A stretch of 64,000 nt of DNA from Microglena sp. YARC (lineage: Eukaryota; Chlorophyta; Chlorophyceae; Chlamydomonadales; Chlamydomonadaceae): assembly GCA_022414725.1 (NCBI GenBank), contig CM039463.1:30209850-30273849 (forward strand), read 5' to 3'. Below, piece by piece: positions 11,430 through 21,770 of this stretch (position 1 is the stretch's first letter; every line of letters starts with the position of its first letter). The notes under the pieces were generated by a model that was not told the origin of the DNA, ran no database searches, and worked only from the letters and a program-made list of their open reading frames with translations. The position numbers and the translations under genes are program-made.

Positions 11430-11999
11430 GCTGCTCCTCGTAGTTACACGAGGCTAGTTCGACAAATTGTACAAGATTTCGGAAATTACAGAATCCAAGC
11501 AGGGGCAAATTTGGCCCTTCAGGAAGCGACAGAGGCCTACTTGGTGGGCCTCTTCGAGAACACTAATCTGGCGGCTATACATGCCAAGCGGGTAACCATT
11601 ATGCCCAAGGATATGCAGGTGCGCTATCTACAGGGGTTGGGGGTGGGGTGGGGGGTGGGTGGGCGGGGTGGGGGGTAAGAGTTGGATCCACACAAAATAT
11701 GCTGCAGCTTCTGGGCAGATCCCTAGGTGGGCAGTTGGCCTTTGGTAAAAATATGCTGCAGCTGCTGGGACCCGTACACGACAAAACACAACAGTACACT
11801 ACACTACACTACACAACAGTACACAACACTATACAACACTACACAACACTACACAACACTACACAACACTAGAGAACAAGGGGGTTGGGAGGGGGATGGG
11901 GGGGGGGACTGAGCTACTTGAAACACTCACTCATTCACTAACTTTAATGTCTGTTTCCACTTGCAGCTCGCTCGGAGGATTCGAGGGGAGCGAAACTAG
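11430..11999 (+). CDS. Divergent histone H3 (histone-fold part; possible CENH3)
   Basis: Core nucleosome protein, nuclear. Exon 11430-11618 encodes the end of alpha-N, alpha-1, loop 1, alpha-2 and part of alpha-3; a GT-AG intron (11619-11966, 348 bp, phase 0) falls between PKDMQ and [13 protein letters not shown] at 11997-11999 ends the protein where H3 normally ends. Conserved blocks: [42 protein letters not shown]. Departures from canonical H3: RSYT in place of LPFQ, loop 1 reading [10 protein letters not shown] (one residue shorter by my alignment), N for D in FEDTN, A for C in NLCAIHA, N for the final A. No K4/K9-type tail was found upstream, so the 5' part is missing or in unrecognised exons. 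Divergence concentrated in the N-terminal half and loop 1 suggests a variant rather than bulk H3. A centromeric H3 would usually have a longer loop 1, so that label stays open. Confidence 0.78.
11635..11910. repeat. Low-complexity intron sequence (G-rich and ACACTAC repeats)
   Basis: Inside the H3 intron: a G-rich stretch 11637-11678, a direct repeat around atatgctgcagct (11698 and 11752), a CACTACACAA array 11795-11872, then a G-run near 11897-11907. Confidence 0.8.
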
Positions 12000-12040
12000 G
12001 ACTTGGAAGAAGTTGTGGTGAGTTATGCTTTCATGCCTGA

Positions 12041-13660
12041 ACCACCCTCATGTAACAACTTAATGAATGCATGTTACTTATCAATAATATCATAATATGG
12101 CTTAGCTGAACCTACCCATACTGTAGCCCGATAAGCGCCCTTGAGGCTGCTTGCTACAGAATGGGCGGGAGATGCGATTTGCCTTGTATGGTATGCCTTA
12201 ACCACCCTCATGTAACAACTTAATTAATGCATGTTACTTATCAATAATATCAGAATATGGCTTAGCTGAACCTACCCATACTGTAGCCCGATAAGCGCCC
12301 TTGAGGCTGCTTGCTACAGAATGGGCGGGAGATGCGATTTGCCTTGTATGGTATGCCTGAACCACCCTCATGTAACAACTTAATGAATGCATGTTACTTA
12401 TCAATAATATCAGAATATGGCTTAGCTGAACCTACCCATACTGTAGCCCGATAAGCGCCCTTGAGGCTGCTTGCTACAGAATGGGCGGGAGATGCGATTT
12501 GCCTTGTATGGTATGCCTGAACCACCCTCATGTAACAACATAATGAATGCATGTTACTTATCAATAATATCATAATATGGCTTAGCTGAACCTACCCATA
12601 CTGTAGCCCGATAAGCGCCCTTGAGGCTGCTTGCTACAGAATGGGCGGGAGATGCGATTTGCCTTGTATGGTATGCCTGAACCACCCTCATGTAACAACT
12701 TAATTAATGCATGTTACTTATCAATAATATCATAATATGGCTTAGCTGAACCTACCCATACTATAGCCCGATAAGCGCCCTTGAGGCTGCTTGCTACAGA
12801 ATGGGCGGGAGATGCGATTTGCCTTGTATGGTATGCCTTAACCACCCTCATGTAACAACTTAATTAATGCATGTTACTTATCAATAATATCAGAATATGG
12901 CTTAGCTGAACCTACCCATACTGTAGCCCGATAAGCGCCCTTGAGGCTGCTTGCTACAGAATGGGCGGGAGATGCGATTTGCCTTGTATGGTATGCCTGA
13001 ACCACCCTCATGTAACAACTTAATGAATGCATGTTACTTATCAATAATATCATAATATGGCTTAGCTGAACCTACCCATACTGTAGCCCGATAAGCGCCC
13101 TTGAGGCTGCTTGCTACAGAATGGGCGGGAGATGCGATTTGCCTTGTATGGTATGCCTTAACCACCCTCATGTAACAACTTAATTAATGCATGTTACTTA
13201 TCAATAATATCAGAATATGGCTTAGCTGAACCTACCCATACTGTAGCCCGATAAGCGCCCTTGAGGCTGCTTGCTACAGAATGGGCGGGAGATGCGATTT
13301 ACCTTGTATGGTATGCCTGAACCACCCTCATGTAACAACTTAATTAATGCATGTTACTTATCAATAATATCATAATATGGCTTAGCTGAACCTACCCATA
13401 CTGTAGCCCGATAAGCGCCCTTGAGGCTGCTTGCTACAGAATGGGCGGGAGATGCGATTTGCCTTGTATGGTATGCCTGAACCACCCTCATGTAACAACT
13501 TAATTAATGCATGTCAGTAATAAAAAATATGGCTTAGCTGCACCTGCCCATTATGTAGCCGCATAAGCGCCCTTGAGGCTGCTTGCTACAAAATGGGTGG
13601 TCAATGCGTTTAGCCATGTATGCATCCACCACCCTCTGCACACACTTAAGTCACCAACAT
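12041..13660. repeat. 160-bp tandem array
   Basis: accaccctcatg starts at 12041 and then every 160 bp exactly to 13481: nine full units plus a diverged tenth. Units differ at only a few positions (taatgaatg or taattaatg, cataat or cagaat). A good donor (gtgagt, 12018) lies before it and a good acceptor (ttcccttgcag, ending 13721) after it, so the array may fill a 1.7-kb intron in the 3' UTR of the H3 gene. Confidence 0.93.
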
Positions 13661-13721
13661 GATAAGTGCAGCACATTCTAAGCAGCATTATCTTACTCAT
13701 TCTAATGTTTTTCCCTTGCAG

Positions 13722-13857
13722 GTCATTCATGAATGCTGGCTGTTGGGAGCAAGTAAAGGACGAATATGCAGTAGTGGAGCTGCCTGGAAGCTGCCATCAT
13801 GTGGTGCCAAGCTTAGCCAATGGGATATTAAGGCATGTTAGTGCCCTGAATATATAG
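13722..13857 (+). other. Possible terminal or 3'-UTR exon
   Basis: Follows a polypyrimidine tract and cag acceptor. Two frames are open, one ending in TAG at 13855-13857 with a protein-like composition (WEQVKDEYAVVELPG). It may be untranslated H3 3' sequence or an exon of another gene. No family recognised. Confidence 0.35.
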
Positions 13858-13893
13858 TAGCATGGAGCAGTAATCATAGGGTGACTTTAGTTT

Positions 13894-13980
13894 GGGTTTT
13901 GTTTATGAGGGTTTAAAGGTACTGCCTGTCCTTGTTGACCAGGACAGGCAGTACCTTTAAACCCTCATACAAAAAACCCA
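13894..13980. repeat. Long hairpin, 28-bp perfect core stem
   Basis: 13905-13932 is the exact reverse complement of 13941-13968, with an 8-nt loop. The outer arms (tgggtttt... and ...aaaaccca) extend pairing to about 40 bp with one or two mismatches. It could be a small foldback element or a small-RNA precursor. Confidence 0.9.
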
Positions 13981-14149
13981 AAAATTTAATTTGAAATTTC
14001 AAGCACAGCAGTAGATAGGCCTATTATCCCTTCCACCACCTTGGACAATAGCCGGGCCTGGTAGTTGACAATATACAGCCTTCTTGTGCGATACCCACGA
14101 GAGCACTGTATTGTATTCATCAATTGTGCGATACCCACAACGATGAATA

Positions 14150-14590
14150 CTTTCCCTACAACTGAATTAGACCTAACTTCCAGCCAGCTCCATTAGGTTG
14201 TACAGCTTCTAGCCATGGGTTGTACAGCTTCCAGCTAGCTCCTTAGGTTGTAGAACTTCCAGCCAGCTTCAATAGACTTTCACTTTGTGTGACAGGTTGT
14301 ACAGCTTCTAGCCAGATCCATTAGGTTGTACAGCTTCCAGCCAGCTGCATTAGGTTGTACGGCTTCTAGCCAGCTCCATTAGGTTGTAGAGCTTCCAGCC
14401 AGCTCCATTAGACTTTCACTTGTGTGGCAGGTTGTAAAGCTTCCACCCAGCTCCATTAGGTTGTACAGCTTCCAGCCAGCTCCATAAGACTTTCACTTTG
14501 TGTGCCAGGTTGTATAGCTTCTAGCCAGCTCCATTAGGCTGTCTCTCTGTATATTAGGTTGTTGTGTAGCTTCGAGCCAGCTAAGCCGTC
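14150..14590. repeat. Degenerate minisatellite, about 30-bp unit
   Basis: The phrase ttaggttgtacagcttccag followed by ccagctcca recurs about a dozen times with small changes, interrupted by gactttcactt segments. No coding potential. Confidence 0.85.
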
Positions 14591-14741
14591 CTCAGGAAAA
14601 TTAAATATATGATACCAATTTGTTTTCTGGCATTACATTTGTTTCCTTTCTTGTAAAAGTTTCTTTCCTACCATTGTCCAAAGTGCGAGTACTTAAACAC
14701 GCACACACACCCTACTTGGGCTGTTTCCAAACTCCTACATT

Positions 14742-14866
14742 CAACTTCAACTTGGTTACATAGCCAGACTTCAACTTGGTTACATAGCCAGACTTCAACT
14801 TGGTTACGTAGCCAGACTTCAACTTGGTTACATAGCCAGACTTCAACTTGGTTACATAGCCAGTTG
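14742..14866. repeat. 24-bp tandem repeat, 5 units
   Basis: cttcaacttggttacatagc plus caga repeats five times. The unit is a multiple of 3, so the minus strand reads SGYVTKLK repeats within a 77-codon frame (14945-14712); without other support I do not call it a gene. Confidence 0.88.
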
Positions 14867-14949
14867 TGACACTTGAGATTACAGCCATCATCTTGCTAGC
14901 ACCTACACCCCACCCTAGATTTTTGTCTAGCCAATGAAAGCACAACTAA

Positions 14950-15262
14950 TGTACTACAAGGTACGGATTTGTGCCGGTTATCGCTAGGCGCTCGCCCGCC
15001 TCGGATTCAAAGCTTCCTACCTCTCGGCAGCCTACATATGGGAGCTTAGCTACATTTCGAAGTGCAATATCTTCGACCACCTTGAATTCCGTTTGATATT
15101 GTCTTGATTGACTTCCGTCTGATTCAATGAATAAGCTGCTTGAATTGAATCACTGATTCAAACTGTTTTCAAGGTACCCTGATTCAAGGGGAAAACCGCT
15201 TGATAGGGGTTCATTGATTCAAACCAGTTGATTCAAACGATTTCAAAGGTCTGCCTAAATAC
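14950..15262. other. Unassigned, with scattered gattcaa motifs
   Basis: No gene. The words gattcaa and ttgaatc recur irregularly between 15110 and 15250. Confidence 0.5.
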
Positions 15263-15264
15263 CG

Positions 15265-16110
15265 ACGGTATGCAGCCCTACGTAGCTCGTCGTACTTACT
15301 CTATGAAGCCCTACGTATGCAGCCCTACGTAGCTCGTTGTACTTACTCTATGTAGCCCTACGTATGCAGCCCTACGTAGCTCGTCGTACGTACTCTATGT
15401 AGCCCTACGTATGCAGCCCTACGTAGCTCGTCGTACTTACTCTATGTAGCCCTACGTATGCAGCCCTACGTAGCTCGTTGTACTTACTCTATGTAGCCCT
15501 ACGTATGCAGCCCTACGTAGCTCGTCGTACTTACTCTATGTAGCCCTACGTATGCAGCCCTACGTAGCTCGTCGTACTTACTCTATGTAGCCCTACGTAT
15601 GCAGCCCTACGTAGCTCGTTGTACTTACTCTATGTAGCCCTACGTATGCAGCCCTACGTAGCTCGTCGTACTTACTCTATGTAGCCCTACGTATGCAGCC
15701 CTACGTAGCTCGTCGTACGTACTCTATGTAGCCCTACGTATGCAGCCCTACGTAGCTCGTCGTACTTACTCTATGTAGCCCTACGTATGCAGCCCTACGT
15801 AGCTCGTTGTACTTACTCTATGTAGCCCTACGTATGCAGCCCTACGTAGCTCGTCGTACTTACTCTATGTAGCCCTACGTATGCAGCCCTACGTAGCTCG
15901 TCATACTTACTCTATGTAGCCCTACGTATGCAGCCCTACGTAGCTCGTCGTACTTACTCTATGTAGCCCTACGTATGCAGCCCTACGTAGCTCGTCGTAC
16001 TTACTCTATGTAGCCCTACGTATGCAGCCCTACGTAGCTCGTCTTACGTACTCTATGAAGCCCTACGTATGCAGCCCTACGTTGCCCGTCATACGTTCCC
16101 TACGCAGCCC
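15265..16110. repeat. 47-bp satellite array 1 (about 17 units)
   Basis: Unit is ctatgtagccctacgtatgc then agccctacgtagctcgtcgtacttact. Each unit holds two near-copies of the phrase gccctacgta and the palindrome tacgta. Units differ mainly at cgtcgtac/cgttgtac and ctta/cgta. The array decays at its right end. Confidence 0.95.
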
Positions 16111-16439
16111 TACGTACGCACCCCTATGTAGCCCATCGTACATACACTAAGCAGCCCTTCCTCCAATGTAACGCGTTGATATAATAATATGACGATCTTC
16201 GTTCCCTCCCACAGTTATGAGCTACTCCATCATGAACGCATGACAGTCAGGTCATACATTATTACCACACAGGTCGGTAGGATGCATAACAACACTCTCC
16301 TACACACATGGCACATGTTCTGCGTTGTATTGGCTAAGTTTGGCTGAATTAGTTGTGCACAATTAGGGCAAATTTAGCTAATAGCCCTATTAGGGCTAAT
16401 TTGGTCCGACGTTGGCCTTCAAATCCGAAGCCTACATAC

Positions 16440-16640
16440 AACCCAAGTCGCTGGAATCACCCAAGTTGGAACCACATAACCCAAGGTGCTAGAATCACTC
16501 AAGTTGGAACCCATCAAACAAGATGCTGGAATCACCCAAGTTGGAACCCATTACCCACGTTGCTGGAATCACACAAGTTGGAAAAACATCACCCAAGTTG
16601 CTGGTTTCACTCAATAGAAAACATCACCCAAATTGTTTTG
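16440..16640. repeat. 38-bp minisatellite, about 5 units
   Basis: Variants of aagttggaaccacatcaccc then aagatgctggaatcaccc. The same family occurs at 25355-25700 and 27540-27740. Confidence 0.88.
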
Positions 16641-17864
16641 GATACTAACATTCGACCAGAAGGGCTGAGCATGAACATAACTCATGACAGTCAGATCATA
16701 CACAATTGCCACAAAGGTCAGTAGGATGTATAGCAACACTCTCCTACACCCATGGCACTTTTTCTGGGTTGTTTTGTTAGTTGTGCACTACTAGGGCTAA
16801 TTTAACTAATAGCCCTATTAGGGCTAATTTGGTCCGACGTTATATTTAAACTCCGAAGCCTCCTTGCAAGTGACCAGAGGGTCTGTGCATGGACAGAACA
16901 GCATCTAGACAAAACATCTAGTTCACCGAACTTCTACAAGTGACCATAGCATAGGAACATTTGGTGCTGACGACCTTTGAGCTGTCCTCAATTCCACAAG
17001 AAATTCTTGTACACCTCCAGGCAGCTGCCATCATGGAGTTGTGTGAACAGGACTGTGTGGATGTTCAACAGCCAGGGCAGTAGGTGAATCACGAGGACTT
17101 GCAATTCACTGCCAAGCTGCTGCCATCATGCAGTTGTGCGCACAGGAACGGGTGGGTGTTCAGTAGCCAGGGCAGTAGGTAACACATGAGTATATAACAC
17201 ATGGCAACCAGGGTAATTCAAAGCGCGCGCTTTTGCGCTTTTGAGCGCTGACTTTTTGACCCCCTCTGCGCTTGAAGCGCAGTTTTTTGCAACCCCCTGT
17301 GGGCGCAGCAAGCAATTTTTGCGCTTTTTGCACTAAAAAGCGCAGTTTTTTTGTTTTCAAGTGCGCTAAGGTGCTGGCCAATTGGGGCATTTGAAGTACC
17401 CTGATGGCATCCACCCAACTACGAATGCCTCAAGCATGTTGGCGTACTTACAACCCCTAACCATGAGGACATGCAATTCACCACCTAGAAGCTATCATCG
17501 TGCAGCTGCCTATGCAGGACTGTGTGGATGTTGAGCAACCTGGGCATTAGTGAATCACGAAAACTTGCAATTCACCTAAAAGCAGCTGCTGTCATGCATT
17601 TGTGTGAACAGGAATGTGTGGATGTTCAGTAGCCAGGGCAGTAGGTGAATAACTAGGACTTGCAATTCGCCTCCAAGAAGCTGTCATTATGCAGCTGCCT
17701 ATGCCAGACTGTGCGGTTAAGCAGAAAGGACAGTAGTAAGAAACACCACAAATAAATGAGAAACAGCCAAGGAGGGACACAAGGCAATATGTATTGGATA
17801 GGGAGCAGACACAGGAAAAGTGCAGGGAAGAGGAGGAATCGAAATCTGCCAGAGAAGAGCATAT
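16641..17864. other. 3' flank of ankyrin gene copy 1
   Basis: No gene supported. It holds three loosely repeated blocks with tgaatcacgaggacttgcaattc, and a GCGC-rich stretch at 17220-17350 in which AAAAAGCGCAG and its complement recur and could fold. Identical in the second copy. Confidence 0.5.
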
Positions 17865-20012
17865 TCAGGCTCGCACTGTGCAAGGATGAGATGCAAGACC
17901 ACTTCTCTTGAATACGGGGCTGCGTTCACCTGCAAGCCTGCGTTCACCTGCAAGCCTGGGCTGTCTAGGCTGCTGACCCCTTGGTGTTGCAGCCGCGCCT
18001 GCCTGATTGCTGACCACAGCATCAGATGGACTAGCCCCTTGGGTGGGCTCAACAGGGGAGGCGCTCCTGCTGGTCCGATTCTGAGTGGGAGGGTGGCCAC
18101 CGTGCAGTTGATGGTGGGCCCCGTTCTTGTAGTATGGTTCGGCAGAAGCAGGGGGTGGCATGATGGCTGGGGGCGTGAGTGGGACAGATTTAGAAGTGGT
18201 CTGGCCAATCATGCGGGGCTGCCTTGGGCAAGGCACAGACTGAATGCTGGTCCTGGACCTTTCATGATGCTTCATCCCACCACCAGTACCACCACCACCA
18301 GTAGCTCGCATCATCTTGGCCGTCGTCCTGTAGAAATGCTCAGGTGACCGCGAGCACCCTCCATCACAGGATTGCCAAGCCTGCAGCAACACGATGTCTC
18401 CCTTGCGCACCAGAAACCTTGCCATCTTTCCATCATTGACCAGTACAGCAAGGTGCAATGGCGTCAGGCCAACTTTGTCCCTGGCAGCCCATTGACAAGG
18501 GGTCTGATACACATCTGACCAGCGCATCACCTCATCCACCATGGCATAGCTACCAGTAAAGACAGCCAAGTGCATGATGGTACTTTCTCCACTGTTATGA
18601 GCCCCACTGATGAAGTCATGGAAGGAGGGGGTGTCTTCCAAACCTTCAGCATGTGCCCTCTTGTGGACACATGCGCTCAGGGCAGGGGAGTTGAGGAGCA
18701 GGTCTATGACATGCTTGGCTGAGTCCTTGCATCCAGTGCCAACCATAAGCACGAGAAGATGATTCCCAGCCCTCCACATGGAAGCCTGATCTTGGGAAAT
18801 CACCCGCCCCACTATCTGTGACTCATCCACATGCCCACCATGTGGAAGCTGCTGATATTCAGCATACAAGGTCTGCAGCCACAAACCCAATGCGTACACT
18901 ATTTCTGTACCCCAAGGCTGCTCAATAGCAGGACATTTCAAGCTGCGGGGCATGTCCTGGGGGCGAAGGAGGCGCATGGAGCACAGCTCTGGCACCATCA
19001 CTGCTAAAGCCTCGTCTAACAGGACCACAGACCTGTCACCGACAATGACGTGGTCGCCAAGGTCTTGCACGTGGATGGTCAGCAACCAGCAGGAGGACAC
19101 ACACAGCAGGGTGTCAACGGGAAGCTCCACTTGCAGAGTGATGCGGCCCTGTGCATCACTAGCTCTCCCGGAGGGCACATGCTCAACCTTCGCCTGGACA
19201 ACATCACACACCAAGATGTGACCTGCAAGGCTTGCTTTGATGGCTACACCCCTGGGAAGCTCGGAGCATCGTAGGGGCAAGGACACAATACGGACACCCT
19301 CCTCAGATTTGGAGACAGTCACAGCCAAGGGACAGTCGTTCAGCAGGCTCGTCCGGCGCCCTTTAGGGATGTTTACATTCACATACATATCCATGTCTGT
19401 TGGCAGCCCAAGCCAGGTCAGCCATGAGCTGTGCTTGACCTCCTTCAGTTTCTGAACATGAGACTCAACCATTCCCTCATCAGCATCACCTGATTGGGAG
19501 CTACTGCGCAAGCCGACCAGCAGGCTACCTCGCATGAAAGTGATCTCCTCTACGATGTAGCCAGGGTTTGCAGCCTCAAACTCACGCCTCAGGTTGAGCT
19601 CTGCATCAGGAGGCAAGTCATCGGGGTCTGCGTCCGGGATCCGCAGGTACACGGTGTGATGCATGGGCAGTGGAGCACGTGCACCCCAGGCACCGGTTTT
19701 GTAGTACTCAATCAAGTCATGAATCTCTTGATCGCTATAGCCATCGGTTGGATCCTCAACATCGCTGTTGCCTTCTTGAATCTGGTCCAGAATATCCTCA
19801 CCCCATAGCTCATCGGTTGGCTCCTCAACAAGAACATCGCTGTTGCCCTCTTGAATCGGGTCTAGAATCTCTCCACCCCTGAGCTCATCGGTAGTGATTT
19901 TAATAGGAAGGCAAAGAAAGACACAGACAAAGACACCAAGTACCGACCCTCTGGGCGGTACTCGCAAGCGGGCCCCCTTCCTGTAGGGGGCCCACTTGAA
20001 GCAGCTACCCAA
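17865..20012 (-). CDS. Ankyrin-repeat protein, copy 1, 5'-truncated and chimeric at its start
   Basis: Open for 715 codons to TGA at 17867-17865. Codons up to 19892 belong to the duplicated gene; the first about 40 codons (20012-19893) come from unrelated joined sequence, so the original start and membrane domain are lost. In order: one and a half acidic 25-residue repeats (TDELRGGEILDPIQEGNSD type), a beta-rich central region without a recognised domain, two or three ankyrin repeats (STIMHLAVFTGSYAMVDEVM; GLTPLHLAVLVNDGKMARFL), and a low-complexity Gly/Pro/Gln-rich tail. The intact reading frame here shows that the three indels in copy 2 are the derived or erroneous state. Ankyrin repeats mediate protein binding; no catalytic domain is seen. 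The ankyrin-after-beta arrangement vaguely recalls plant SPL1-type C-termini, but no SBP zinc finger is present. Confidence 0.72.
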   Translation of the reverse strand: MGSCFKWAPYRKGARLRVPPRGSVLGVFVCVFLCLPIKITTDELRGGEILDPIQEGNSDVLVEEPTDELWGEDILDQIQEGNSDVEDPTDGYSDQEIHDLIEYYKTGAWGARAPLPMHHTVYLRIPDADPDDLPPDAELNLRREFEAANPGYIVEEITFMRGSLLVGLRSSSQSGDADEGMVESHVQKLKEVKHSSWLTWLGLPTDMDMYVNVNIPKGRRTSLLNDCPLAVTVSKSEEGVRIVSLPLRCSELPRGVAIKASLAGHILVCDVVQAKVEHVPSGRASDAQGRITLQVELPVDTLLCVSSCWLLTIHVQDLGDHVIVGDRSVVLLDEALAVMVPELCSMRLLRPQDMPRSLKCPAIEQPWGTEIVYALGLWLQTLYAEYQQLPHGGHVDESQIVGRVISQDQASMWRAGNHLLVLMVGTGCKDSAKHVIDLLLNSPALSACVHKRAHAEGLEDTPSFHDFISGAHNSGESTIMHLAVFTGSYAMVDEVMRWSDVYQTPCQWAARDKVGLTPLHLAVLVNDGKMARFLVRKGDIVLLQAWQSCDGGCSRSPEHFYRTTAKMMRATGGGGTGGGMKHHERSRTSIQSVPCPRQPRMIGQTTSKSVPLTPPAIMPPPASAEPYYKNGAHHQLHGGHPPTQNRTSRSASPVEPTQGASPSDAVVSNQAGAAATPRGQQPRQPRLAGERRLAGERSPVFKRSGLASHPCTVRA

Positions 20013-20041
20013 CTATCCATATTGGTGTTAATAGCAATAGT
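19893..20041. other. Junction between duplication and LINE remnant
   Basis: Unrelated sequence after the break at 19892. It contains a short palindrome (gggccccc...gggggccc, 19970-19993). Confidence 0.5.
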
Positions 20042-20480
20042 ATGACAAGCTCCACAGGTGATAGGCTTAACATTCAGTGGGATTCCCTCACACATGTAGG
20101 AAACCTAATTGATAACCTTGATAACAAGGTACCCAAGAGGGTATCTTGTGACAAAGTCACTAACACAATAGGTAAACACCTACTGAATGACTGCAAGGAT
20201 AATACTATTGTGGTTTTGAATGGTCCTCTTCAAGGAGACAAACATTCAATTTATGGAGGGAGTTTAACCTTTGAAGCCTGAGGTCGTAAGGGGAACAGCC
20301 TCATTGATTATTTCATAGCGTCGCCCAAACTTGCCTTTGACAATGATGGAATCCTTCGTGAGGGGAATTCCCTCAGAGTCTAATTCCCAGTGTGTGTTAG
20401 TGACTTGACAGACCACGGATGTGTAGCATTAAGAAAACACATCCCTAAGGCTGTCAAGAAGAACCAACACTAAACAAATA
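20042..20480 (+). pseudogene. LINE endonuclease domain remnant
   Basis: APE-type endonuclease that nicks the target. Read across stops: SCDKVTNTIGKHLLNDCKDN, then VVLNGPLQGD, then NSLIDYFIASPKLAF and VSDLTDHGCV. These match the GK.LL..C...L..LNG, S.IDY...S and SDH motifs of L1-clade endonucleases. Stops at 20279-20281 and further on make it non-functional. Confidence 0.75.
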
Positions 20481-20499
20481 TAATTTCAGACCCGAAATT

Positions 20500-20950
20500 A
20501 TGGAGAGTTTCACAATCCTTAATTATGAAGAAATGTGCAGCAAATTGGCATGTATAGGGAATGTCAACGTCGGTGCTGTGATACCTTATTCACTTTTCAA
20601 TGAAGGGATAACAAAATCTCTACAAGAAGTACATCAGAGACGTGCAAAGGTGAACACTAGCGATCGACTGGCTGGTCTACCTAGGAATGGACCGACAAAC
20701 TCTTGGTACAATGTGGATTGTACGAATTTACGAAAACAGTGGAAATATCTCCAGAGAGAGACTGGTATTGATGACCATGATACGTAAGTAGCGAGGGCTC
20801 AATACCGGAATCTGACTAGAAGATGAAGCAGAGAAGCTAAGGCCCAGAATGCAAAGTCCCTGATTGATAAGTTAAAGAAGAATCCACATTTTTTGTTCTG
20901 GAAGAAGTATAAGGGAAGTAGTAGCAAATGTCCCCACATGAATGTGTAGG
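20500..20950 (+). pseudogene. LINE linker between endonuclease and RT
   Basis: 95 codons open (20500-20787) then stops. NSWYNVDCTNLRKQWKYLQ resembles the W(F/Y)(N/D)..C..L.. segment of LINE linkers, followed by ARAQYRNLTRR and FFFWKKYKG, also typical of that region. Confidence 0.65.
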
Positions 20951-21127
20951 GATGGGCTAAACACTTTGCAAGCACCTTCCAATCTATTGAGCATGTTCAG
21001 ATAGAAGTAACGCATGTCCAAAAAATAGACATCGCAGCTGCAAGTGTGTTGAATATCCCCATCTCTGGGACTGAGGTCTAGAACGGAGCTTTCAAAACTT
21101 CAATGGAACAGAGTGATGACTATCCTG

Positions 21128-21359
21128 GTCAATGTAGCCCGTTTCAGTGGTACGATTGGTCTAGTGGTACACCAAATCGCTGAAACAAAGTGGGGTCGGG
21201 GGTTCGATTCCCCCTACAGTCACCCTGAGCGTTGCAGGTCGATGTCAACCGCAATGGTAGCTTGTCCAGTTGAGGTAGTAGACCGTTCTGTACCCGCGTA
21301 CAACGGGTTCCCTTAATACCACGCCCCACCAGGCGTCATCATTACTTTTTAGTCAATGT
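21128..21359 (+). mobile_element. tRNA-derived SINE, copy 1, with 8-bp target-site duplication
   Basis: Body 21136-21351 (216 bp) flanked by GTCAATGT at 21128-21135 and 21352-21359. The 5' part has a pol III box A (TGGTCTAGTGG) and a perfect box B (GGTTCGATTCC) at tRNA-like spacing. The 3' part (gtcaaccgc...cgccccaccagg...) is shared with 25125-25325 and ends in a T-run. It interrupts the LINE between linker and RT. Confidence 0.85.
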
Positions 21360-21369
21360 GCAGATAGTG

Positions 21370-21730
21370 CTATTACCCCTGCTCCTAAATCCAAAGGATC
21401 CCTCACTGAGTATGATAAATATAGAGGAATTGCGGTTGGATCAGTCCTACCTGAGAAATTCTCTATGGTTTTGAATATGAGGGGGACCAAATGGGCCTAA
21501 ACAATGATAAACGTGTTGTCGGCCAATTTCGGCCCAATAGGAGCACTGTGGATACAGCTTTTATACTGCGCCACACGGTGGAGATTTACCAATAAAACGG
21601 TATTTTGAGCTTTCGTTGACTGTAGGAAGGCTTATGACAGATTCAACATAAGCATCCTTTGGAGCTGCCTTGAACAGATGGGTATTCACGGCAACTACCT
21701 GAATACCCTGAGAAACATGTTTAAATAAGA
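21370..21730 (+). pseudogene. LINE reverse transcriptase remnant
   Basis: Shows LTEYDKYRGIAVGSVLPEKF and, after stops, FVDCRKAYDRFN with LEQMGIHGNYL. These are the YRGI.VGS.L and F.D..KAYD motifs of the L1-clade RT (the second holds the first catalytic Asp). The later FADD region is not seen. Confidence 0.8.
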
Positions 21731-21770
21731 AGGTGCCCAGGGGGCCATGGGTCAGGATTATCTCAATCAA

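Larger units (their letters stand above)
15265..19892. repeat. Segmental duplication, copy 1
   Basis: Collinear with 25860-30992 at a constant offset of about 11.1 kb: the same 47-bp satellite, then about 3.8 kb carrying the 3' part of the ankyrin gene. I count roughly 14 substitutions and 5 one-base indels over the non-satellite part, about 99.5% identity. It stops at 19892, inside the gene's 75-bp coding repeats, where unrelated sequence joins. Confidence 0.95.

Noticed and set aside
15265..16110. CRISPR-like array
   Set aside because: Units are contiguous without unique spacers; this is ordinary satellite in a eukaryotic genome.
17820..19882. Several plus-strand frames opposite the ankyrin gene
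   Set aside because: They are shadows of the minus-strand coding sequence; their products have no protein-like features.
17865..20012. SBP-box (SPL-type) transcription factor
   Set aside because: The ankyrin part loosely recalls SPL1-type C-termini, but no SBP zinc-finger region is present in either copy and the N-terminus is a membrane domain.
21136..21210. A functional tRNA gene
   Set aside because: A and B boxes are present, but no proper cloverleaf with acceptor-stem pairing is seen, and the sequence belongs to a longer repeated body with a target-site duplication.
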